This document shows positions 1 through 4,716 of a stretch of DNA of 6,251 bases, in pieces. Location: contig DMKW01000191.1 of the NCBI GenBank assembly GCA_003454135.1, forward strand, positions 3,220-9,470. Reading direction: 5' to 3'. The position numbers and the translations under genes are program-made. The stretch comes from Microbacteriaceae bacterium. Lineage in GTDB: Bacteria; Actinomycetota; Actinomycetes; Actinomycetales; Microbacteriaceae. Numbering within the stretch: the first letter of the stretch is position 1; each line of letters starts with the position of its first letter. The notes beneath the pieces were generated by a model. It saw only the letters and a program-made list of their open reading frames with translations, had not been told where the DNA came from and did no database searches.

Positions 1-336
1 GCCAGCCCGATGTTCAAGCAGCAGCGCATCCTGCTGTATCTGCTCCCCCTCGTGTTCGCATTCTCGGGCTTCACCTTCCCCCTCGGCGTGATGTTCTACT
101 GGCTCGTGTCGAACTTCTGGACCATGGGACAGCAGTTCCTCGTGATCCGGAACATGCCGACGCCAGGGAGCGAGGCCGCGCTGGCCCGCGAGGCCCGCAT
201 GGCTCGCAAGGCGCAGCGCCGCGGATTCACCCTCATCGAGGACTCCCCCGGGCAGATCGAGGAGCCCAAGCAGACCCAGCGCGTGCAGCCGGTGAACCAG
301 AAGAACCGCAAGAAGAAGCCCGGCGCAAAGAAGTAG
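1..336 (+). CDS. yidC: Membrane protein insertase YidC, C-terminal part (5' end outside window)
   Basis: This is the 3' end of a YidC/Oxa1-family insertase, which inserts and folds inner-membrane proteins alone or with SecYEG. The frame is open from base 1, so the gene begins upstream; the ATG at 10 is an internal methionine. The 111 visible residues hold two hydrophobic segments (about residues 10-26 and 28-49), with the FPLGVMFYWLVSNFWTMGQQ stretch typical of the last YidC transmembrane helices. A hydrophilic cytoplasmic tail follows and ends in a very basic run (KKNRKKKPGAKK). Basic tails of this kind occur in some YidC proteins and are thought to help ribosome contact; that role is inferred here. 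Downstream jag begins about 41 bases after the stop, as in the conserved rnpA-yidC-jag-rsmG cluster. Identity is secure despite truncation. Confidence 0.95.
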   Translation, partial: ASPMFKQQRILLYLLPLVFAFSGFTFPLGVMFYWLVSNFWTMGQQFLVIRNMPTPGSEAALAREARMARKAQRRGFTLIEDSPGQIEEPKQTQRVQPVNQKNRKKKPGAKK

Positions 337-377
337 TGCACTTCACCTCAAGCATCCTCAAGAAAGAGAGCAGTCAC

Positions 378-938
378 GTGGCAGAGACGACCCATGACGT
401 TGAGAACGACACGACGATCACCCCGACCGAGGTCGAAGCGGCCCCGGCAACCGTCGGGGACGAAGGTTCGAGCCGGTCCCAGAAGCAGCTCGAGGAGGAA
501 GGCGACATCGCCGCCGACTACATCGAGGAACTGCTCGACATCACGGACCTCGACGGCGACATCGACATCGACGCTCGCGACGGGCGCGCCTATCTCTCGG
601 TCAACTCGAGCCAGGACAGCAACCTGCGCCTGCTCTCGAAGCCGGAGACGGTGAACGCCCTCCAGGAACTCACCCGAATTGCCGTGCAGGCCAAGACCGG
701 GGTCTTTTCCCGCTTGATCCTCGACGTCGGCGGCTCACGCCAGGCCCGCGAGGCCGAGTTGTCGCTGCTCGTGGACCGTGCCGTGGACCGGATCGAGGGC
801 GGAGCCGAGTCGGCCGCACTCCCCCCGATGTCCTCCTATGAACGCAAGCTCGTGCACGATCTCGTCGCGGCTCGCGGACTCGCCTCGGCGTCTGAGGGCG
901 AAGGCTCGGACCGTCACACCGTTATCACTCGCGCGTAG
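378..938 (+). CDS. jag: Jag/KhpB-type RNA-binding protein (KH-R3H)
   Basis: Cytoplasmic single-strand nucleic-acid-binding protein of the Jag/KhpB (SpoIIIJ-associated) family, encoded as usual just after yidC. From the GTG at 378 it is 186 aa: an acidic, low-complexity N-terminus (about 1-40), a KH-like domain (about 45-118, containing EEGDIAADYIEELLDITDLDGDIDI and LQELTRIAV) and a C-terminal R3H domain (about 125-186) with the R-x3-H signature at R156-H160. The N-terminal Jag_N domain of Firmicutes homologues is absent. I chose the GTG at 378 because a purine-rich AGAAAGAGAG (361-370) lies 7 bases upstream. A GTG at 336 overlapping the yidC stop is in frame and would add 14 residues. The KH loop expected to be GxxG reads LSKPE and lacks both glycines, so canonical KH RNA contacts may be altered. 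Probably co-transcribed with yidC and rsmG. Confidence 0.88.
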   Translation: MAETTHDVENDTTITPTEVEAAPATVGDEGSSRSQKQLEEEGDIAADYIEELLDITDLDGDIDIDARDGRAYLSVNSSQDSNLRLLSKPETVNALQELTRIAVQAKTGVFSRLILDVGGSRQAREAELSLLVDRAVDRIEGGAESAALPPMSSYERKLVHDLVAARGLASASEGEGSDRHTVITRA

Positions 939-951
939 TTTCACGTGAAAC
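938..951. promoter_or_regulatory. parS: parS site 1 (ParB-binding centromere site)
   Basis: Perfect 14-bp palindrome GTTTCACGTGAAAC. It matches the core of the bacterial parS consensus TGTTTCACGTGAAACA, differing only at the outermost 5' base of the 16-mer (A at 937; A at 952 matches). Its first base is the last base of the jag TAG stop, and the rest fills most of the 19-base jag-rsmG gap. ParB encoded at 2691-3641 is the expected ligand: parS stimulates ParB clamp closure with CTP, after which ParB spreads. The centre of this site is 832 bp from that of the second site. Confidence 0.93.
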
Positions 952-957
952 ATCGAC

Positions 958-1629
958 GTGGCTGAGTCGCCAGCGGAAATTCCAGCAGCAGGGCCGTTGC
1001 CCACTCCGGAACTCGAACCGGAACCCGCGGCTGCCGTGTCGCTGTTCGGGGACCGGATCGAGCTCGCGCGCGCCTACACGAGCGATCTGGCCCGGCGCGG
1101 GGAGGAGCTCGGGCTCATTGGACCCCTCGAAATCCCACGCTTGTGGACTCGCCACGTGCTGAACAGCGCTCTTCTGGCTCCCCTGCTGAAGCCGGGACGC
1201 GTGGGAGACATCGGCAGCGGTGCCGGCCTGCCGGGCCTCGTGCTCGCGATCGCCCGACCTGACGTGCAGTTCGTGCTCATCGAGCCGATGGAGCGTCGGG
1301 TCGACTGGCTGCTGCATGAAAGCTCGGAGCTCGGGCTGGACAACGTCGAGGTGGTGCGAGCGCGCGCAGAGGAGGCGAAGCTCACGCCGTGGCTCGACCA
1401 GGCGACCGCGCGGGCGGTGAGCGCGCTTTCCAAGCTCATCCCCTTGACGGTGCCGCTCGTGCGATCGGGCGGCCAGCTGCTCTTTCTCAAGGGAGCGAGC
1501 GTCGGCGCCGAGGTGGATGCGGCCGCCAAGGCCATTCGCAAGGCCCGCCTCACCGATGTTGAAGTCCTGACCCTCGGAGAGGGCCTCGTTGCCGAGGTCA
1601 CCCGAGTGTTTCGGGCTACAGTTGATTGA
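958..1629 (+). CDS. rsmG: 16S rRNA (guanine527-N7)-methyltransferase RsmG
   Basis: RsmG (GidB) transfers a methyl group from S-adenosylmethionine to N7 of G527 in the 530 loop of 16S rRNA; loss in many bacteria gives low-level streptomycin resistance (family knowledge). The 223-aa product has a Rossmann methyltransferase core. SAM motif I is GDIGSGAGLPG at residues 83-93, the acidic residue after strand 2 is E109 (FVLIEPMERR), and the later ARAVSALSKL and GGQLLFLKG blocks are typical of RsmG. The conserved ELARAYTSDLARRGEELGLIGP segment precedes it, and length fits the family. The first ~26 residues are Pro/Glu/Ala-rich and poorly conserved. The start is uncertain: an in-frame TGA at 946-948 makes GTG 958 the most upstream option, but it has no clear Shine-Dalgarno because parS occupies that position. 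TTG at residue 14 or GTG at residue 27 are alternatives. It follows jag by 19 bases and may be translationally coupled. Confidence 0.94.
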   Translation: MAESPAEIPAAGPLPTPELEPEPAAAVSLFGDRIELARAYTSDLARRGEELGLIGPLEIPRLWTRHVLNSALLAPLLKPGRVGDIGSGAGLPGLVLAIARPDVQFVLIEPMERRVDWLLHESSELGLDNVEVVRARAEEAKLTPWLDQATARAVSALSKLIPLTVPLVRSGGQLLFLKGASVGAEVDAAAKAIRKARLTDVEVLTLGEGLVAEVTRVFRATVD

Positions 1630-1661
1630 TCGTTCCTAGCGCGGCGTGCTGCGCTGTGCGA

Positions 1662-1675
1662 GTCGCCCCGGCGAC
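1662..1675. repeat. Short inverted repeat in rsmG-parA gap
   Basis: GTCGCC-CC-GGCGAC is a perfect 6+6 inverted repeat with a 2-base centre, realistic as a 5-bp GC-rich stem with a 4-base loop. It lies 33 bases after the rsmG stop and about 100 bases before the parA start. No T-run follows, so it is not a convincing intrinsic terminator; it could be a weak mRNA structure or chance in GC-rich DNA. I see no clear sigma70-type promoter elsewhere in the 147-base gap 1630-1776. Confidence 0.3.
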
Positions 1676-1764
1676 CGCATGGCGTGAGTCGAGTGCGACG
1701 GGGGACTGCGCACGACCTCGGGGTGCGTTGTCATTCGGCCGCCATCGCCCCACCCCAAAGCCCA

Positions 1765-1770
1765 AGAAGG
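1765..1770 (+). promoter_or_regulatory. Shine-Dalgarno site that decides the parA start
   Basis: AGAAGG at 1765-1770 is the best ribosome-binding site upstream of parA and lies 6 bases before the GTG at 1777-1779. The more upstream in-frame GTG at 1684 has no such site. The last G of this motif is also the first base of the parS palindrome, so ribosome-binding site, parS and start codon are interlocked within 19 bases. Confidence 0.7.
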
Positions 1771-1783
1771 TTTCACGTGAAAC
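1770..1783. promoter_or_regulatory. parS: parS site 2, containing the parA start codon
   Basis: Second perfect copy of GTTTCACGTGAAAC; in the 16-bp consensus only the first flanking base differs (G at 1769; A at 1784 matches). The central CACGTG supplies the GTG proposed as the parA initiation codon, so ParB loaded here sits directly over the start of its own operon. As RNA the palindrome can fold into a 5-bp stem (GUUUC/GAAAC) with an ACGU loop, which would involve the start codon; that effect is inference. Confidence 0.93.
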
Positions 1784-2691
1784 ATCCTGATTCCACCGAG
1801 GTCAATTCCGTCGGCTCGTTCGACGACACCCCGTTGGCTCGGGAATTGTCCGAAATCACGAGGCGAAAGCTCGCGTTGGCCGCTCAGCGGCTCCCGTTGC
1901 CGCCGAAGACCCGGGTTCTCACTGTGGCGAACCAGAAGGGGGGAGTGGGCAAGACGACGACGACGGTCAATCTCGCTGCCGCCCTCGCCCGCAGCGGGGC
2001 CCGCGTACTCGTGATCGACCTGGACCCACAGGGCAATGCCTCAACGGCCCTCGGAATCGAACACCGATCGGAGACCATCAGCGTCTACGACGTCATCATC
2101 GGCGACGTTCCGATGGCAGGGGTCGTGCGGAAGAGCCCGGAATTCGATTCCCTGTACTGCCTGCCGGCCACGATCCACCTCGCAGGCGCCGAGATCGAAC
2201 TCGTGTCGCTAGTGGCACGCGAACAGCGTCTGCACACGGCTCTCGACCAGTTTCTCGCCGACAGCGACGAACTCTTCCACTACGTGTTCATCGACTGCCC
2301 GCCGTCGCTGGGGCTCCTCACGATCAATGCCTTCGTCGCCGCCCAGGAAGTGCTCATCCCGATCCAGTGCGAGTACTACGCGCTCGAGGGGCTCAGCCAG
2401 TTGCTCAACAACATCAAACTCATCGAGAGGCACCTCAATCCGGTGCTCGCCGTGTCCACGATCCTGCTCACCATGTACGATTCGCGCACCAATCTCGCGA
2501 ACCAGGTGGCCCAGGACGTACGGGACCACTTTCCGGACCAGGTTCTCAACACGCTCATCCCACGCTCGGTGCGCATCTCCGAGGCACCAAGCTATGGTCA
2601 GACGGTAATCAGCTACGACACCAATTCAACCGGCTCCCTCTCCTACCTCGAGGCGGCCGCCGAAATCGCACGACGAGGGGCACCGCAGTAA
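1777..2691 (+). CDS. parA: Chromosome-partitioning ATPase ParA (Soj)
   Basis: ParA is a deviant-Walker ATPase that dimerises on ATP, binds nucleoid DNA nonspecifically and moves ParB-parS complexes when ParB stimulates hydrolysis. From GTG 1777 the protein is 304 aa. Deviant Walker A KGGVGKTT is at residues 54-61 with the signature lysine K54 and P-loop K59; Walker A' DLDPQGNAS is at 81-89; Walker B FIDCPPSLG is around D173. The ~45-residue N-terminal region before the ATPase core (SVGSFDDTPLARELSEITRR) resembles extended actinobacterial ParA proteins. The start was chosen for the AGAAGG at correct spacing. A longer frame from GTG 1684 would add 31 residues, translating parS as FHVKH, but has no ribosome-binding site and looks non-coding. 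The stop overlaps parB (TAATG), indicating one translationally coupled operon. Confidence 0.96.
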   Translation: MKHPDSTEVNSVGSFDDTPLARELSEITRRKLALAAQRLPLPPKTRVLTVANQKGGVGKTTTTVNLAAALARSGARVLVIDLDPQGNASTALGIEHRSETISVYDVIIGDVPMAGVVRKSPEFDSLYCLPATIHLAGAEIELVSLVAREQRLHTALDQFLADSDELFHYVFIDCPPSLGLLTINAFVAAQEVLIPIQCEYYALEGLSQLLNNIKLIERHLNPVLAVSTILLTMYDSRTNLANQVAQDVRDHFPDQVLNTLIPRSVRISEAPSYGQTVISYDTNSTGSLSYLEAAAEIARRGAPQ

Positions 2692-3641
2692 TGGCCGCAC
2701 CAAAGAGAACCGGACTGGGCCGAGGAATCGGCGCGCTCATCCCGACCGATGAGGGGAGCCCGGCTCGCCCGGTCGATGTCTTCTTCCCCACGAGCAGGGC
2801 CGAGCCCGAGGGCCTCGTGCACGTTCCCGGCGCGCGGCTCGCCAACATCGCCCCGAGCGATATCGTTCCGAACGCCTCCCAACCCCGCAAAGACTTCATC
2901 AAAGAAGACCTCGACGAGCTCGTCGCCTCGATCCGCGAGGTCGGGGTGCTGCAGCCGATCGTCGTGCGCCCGATCGTCGGCGCGACGGCAACCGGCCCGC
3001 ACTACGAGCTCGTCATGGGCGAGCGACGCCTGCGGGCAAGCAAGCAGCTCGGTCTCGAAACGATCCCCGCGGTGGTCAAGAACACCGCGGACGAGGCGAT
3101 GCTTCGGGATGCCCTGCTCGAGAACCTGCATCGGGCGAACCTCAATCCACTCGAAGAAGCGTCCGCGTACCAGCAGCTGCTCGCCGACTTCGGAATCACC
3201 CAGGAACAGTTGGCGTCGCGAATTGGCCGGTCGCGGCCCCAAATCACCAACACGATCCGCTTGCTGCGGCTGCCGACATCCGTGCAGAATCGCGTGGCGG
3301 CGGGAGTGCTGAGCGCAGGACACGCCCGCGCCATCCTTTCGGCCGGAGACGACGCGACGATGGAGCGCCTCGCCGACAAGATCGTGAACGAGGACCTCTC
3401 GGTGCGCGCCGCCGAATCGGCAGCGGGACTGGTCACGACCAAGCCCGCTCGACCCGCTCGTCCGAATGCCGGTCGGCGCCAGGGTCAGCTCGACGAGATC
3501 GCCGAACGCCTGGGGGACCGGCTCAACACCCGCGTCAGGGTGAGCCTCGGAGCGACCAAGGGCACGATCGTGATCGACTTCGCGACGGTGGCCGACCTGA
3601 ATCGCATTCTCGCCGAGCTCAACGAACCGGGCTTCGGCTAG
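2691..3641 (+). CDS. parB: Chromosome-partitioning protein ParB (Spo0J), CTP-dependent parS-binding clamp
   Basis: ParB binds parS, uses CTP to close into a sliding clamp that spreads on neighbouring DNA, and recruits ParA and SMC to the origin. The 316-aa product shows the family layout: N-terminal ParA-interaction motif GLGRGIGALIP (8-18); the ParB/Srx-like CTPase domain (about 50-155) with QPRKDF, VGVLQPIVVRP, GERRLRA (110-116) and the ENLHRANLNPLEEA block (144-157); a helix-turn-helix at about 170-192 (ITQEQLASRIGRSRPQITNT); then a basic linker and C-terminal dimerisation domain (about 270-316). The ATG overlaps the parA stop by one base, with GAGGGG (2675-2680) 10 bases upstream inside parA. 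The two parS sites within 1.8 kb upstream are its expected targets. All expected catalytic-motif residues that I can recognise are present. Confidence 0.97.
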   Translation: MAAPKRTGLGRGIGALIPTDEGSPARPVDVFFPTSRAEPEGLVHVPGARLANIAPSDIVPNASQPRKDFIKEDLDELVASIREVGVLQPIVVRPIVGATATGPHYELVMGERRLRASKQLGLETIPAVVKNTADEAMLRDALLENLHRANLNPLEEASAYQQLLADFGITQEQLASRIGRSRPQITNTIRLLRLPTSVQNRVAAGVLSAGHARAILSAGDDATMERLADKIVNEDLSVRAAESAAGLVTTKPARPARPNAGRRQGQLDEIAERLGDRLNTRVRVSLGATKGTIVIDFATVADLNRILAELNEPGFG

Positions 3642-3653
3642 TCGCCTTCGATA

Positions 3654-3669
3654 GTCCGCCCGAGCGGAC
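3654..3669. terminator. Hairpin between convergent parB and ddl
   Basis: GTCCGC-CCGA-GCGGAC forms a perfect 6-bp GC-rich stem with a 4-base loop, 13 bases past the parB stop and 17 bases past the ddl stop on the other strand. Its place in the 44-base convergent gap suits a bidirectional terminator. Neither side has a convincing T-run, so intrinsic termination is uncertain; it may instead act as an RNA 3'-end stabiliser. Confidence 0.4.
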
Positions 3670-3685
3670 GGCACCATGGCTTTGC

Positions 3686-4648
3686 CTACGGCCGACTCTC
3701 GCGTATGGCCGCTTCGGCGAGGGCCGAATAGACCCAACCGAGATCGTGGCCTGCGGCCTCGAGGGCCTGCGGCAACAGCGATGTCTCCGTGAGGCCGGGA
3801 ACGACGTTCGCTTCGAGAAACCATGGAGTCCCCGCGTCATCGACGATGAGATCAACGCGGGACAGGTGGCGCAGACCGAGGGTGCTGTGCGCGAGCAGGG
3901 CGGCTTCGGCCGCTCGTTCGCTCACTTCGTCGCTCAGTCTCGCGGGCGTGTAGAAGCGCGTCTCACCGGCGTTATAACGTGCCTCGAAACTATAAACCCC
4001 TGATAGGGGCTGTATTTCCACCGCGGGGAGCGCGACTGGGCCGTCGCCGCTGTCGATGATCCCCACGGCGATTTCGGTACCGATGACCCGCTTTTCGATG
4101 AGGGCGACGTCGCAGTAGGTGTAGGCGTCGACCATCGCCCTGGGCAGGTCGACCCGGTCGTCGACGAGGGTTACCCCCTGGGCCGATCCGCCCTGGGCCG
4201 GTTTGACGACGAGAGGCACGGAAAGGTCGTTCGACAGGCAGTCGAGAACGCTTTGGGCGCCGAGCTCACGGAAGGCGTCCCGGGAGAGGGCGATCGACCG
4301 GGGGGTCCGCACGCCCGCACGCGACACGAGGGCCTTCGCCGTGGGCTTGTCCCAGGCGAGCCGCGCGGCATCCGATGTAGACCCGACGTAGGGGATGCCG
4401 ACGAGCTCGAGCAGGCCGCGGAGGGAGCCGTCTTCTCCGCTCGCGCCGTGCAGGGCCGGCCAGACGACATCCGGTCTCGACTCGGCGAGGTAGGCAAGAA
4501 GCGATGCGTCCGGATCCCTCAGCTCCACGGAGATTCCGTGCTCGGCGAGGCTGTCCGCCACCCGTCGGCCCGACCGCAGCGACACGTCCCGCTCGTGGGA
4601 GATGCCACCGGCCAGCACGACGACGGTGCGCGGTGAAATGTCATTCAT
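3686..4648 (-). CDS. ddl: D-alanine--D-alanine ligase (ATP-grasp)
   Basis: Ligates two D-alanines with ATP to give the D-Ala-D-Ala end of the peptidoglycan precursor, in the cytoplasm. The 320-aa protein is close to E. coli DdlB in length. Ddl landmarks occur in order: GGISHERDVSL (14-24), HGASGEDGSLRGLLE (67-81), GIPYVGS (84-90), DKPTAKALV (100-108), VVKPAQGGSAQG (147-158), EARYNAGETRFYTPARL (222-238), RVDLIVD (264-270) and EANVVPGLTETSL (279-291). The Glu-Ser-Tyr active-site triad (E15, S150, Y216 in DdlB) aligns with E19, S155 and Y225; the Tyr argues for D-Ala rather than D-lactate as second substrate. Metal ligands are D266, E279 and N281. The usual Lys before the Tyr is R224, and the GSS loop is GSA. 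ATG 4648 has only a weak AAGAGA upstream; the open frame continues to 5008 but overlaps the aminotransferase. Gap of 68 bases after that gene suggests one operon. Actinobacteria often carry a longer second ddl elsewhere, so this may be the minor paralogue. Confidence 0.9.
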   Translation of the reverse strand: MNDISPRTVVVLAGGISHERDVSLRSGRRVADSLAEHGISVELRDPDASLLAYLAESRPDVVWPALHGASGEDGSLRGLLELVGIPYVGSTSDAARLAWDKPTAKALVSRAGVRTPRSIALSRDAFRELGAQSVLDCLSNDLSVPLVVKPAQGGSAQGVTLVDDRVDLPRAMVDAYTYCDVALIEKRVIGTEIAVGIIDSGDGPVALPAVEIQPLSGVYSFEARYNAGETRFYTPARLSDEVSERAAEAALLAHSTLGLRHLSRVDLIVDDAGTPWFLEANVVPGLTETSLLPQALEAAGHDLGWVYSALAEAAIRESRP

Positions 4649-4672
4649 TGTCAGCGGTCTCTTTACTGCTCG

Positions 4673-4703
4673 GTCTCCCCACGGCCCAGTCTCTCCACGC
4701 CCA
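4673..4703. repeat. Imperfect tandem repeat in the leader of ddl
   Basis: Two adjacent near-copies, GTCTCCCCACGGCCCA (4673-4688) and GTCTCTCCACGCCCA (4689-4703), fill nearly half of the 68-base gap between the aminotransferase stop and the ddl start. They differ by one substitution and one missing base. In addition GTCTCCC (4673-4679) is the exact inverse of GGGAGAC (4711-4717), which reaches into the aminotransferase stop codon; the second copy offers a shorter competing pairing (GTCTC). On the ddl transcript this allows two alternative stems. A function in processing or attenuation is conjecture. Confidence 0.5.
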
Positions 4704-4716
4704 GTGCACAGGGAGA

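Noticed and set aside
371..384. CACGTG at the proposed jag start as a third parS
   Set aside because: Only the central 6 bases and two others of 14 match; the TTT/AAA flanks needed for ParB binding are missing.
1638..1655. AGCGC...GCGCT hairpin after rsmG as a terminator
   Set aside because: The stem is short with a G-U pair and no T-run follows. It is not supported as an intrinsic terminator.
1684..1776. N-terminal 31-residue extension of ParA from the GTG at 1684
   Set aside because: There is no Shine-Dalgarno, the residues look unlike ParA, and it reads through parS. The GTG at 1777 has AGAAGG at ideal spacing.
2367..2690. Upstream extension of the parB frame inside parA
   Set aside because: It overlaps the conserved ParA core in another frame; the ATG at 2691 gives a typical ParB N-terminus with the LGRGIGALIP motif.
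2643..3824. Long minus-strand open frame (393 codons) antiparallel to parB
   Set aside because: It is a shadow of parB created by high GC: the protein is low-complexity Arg/Gly/Ala-rich and has no recognisable domain, while parB on the other strand is certain.
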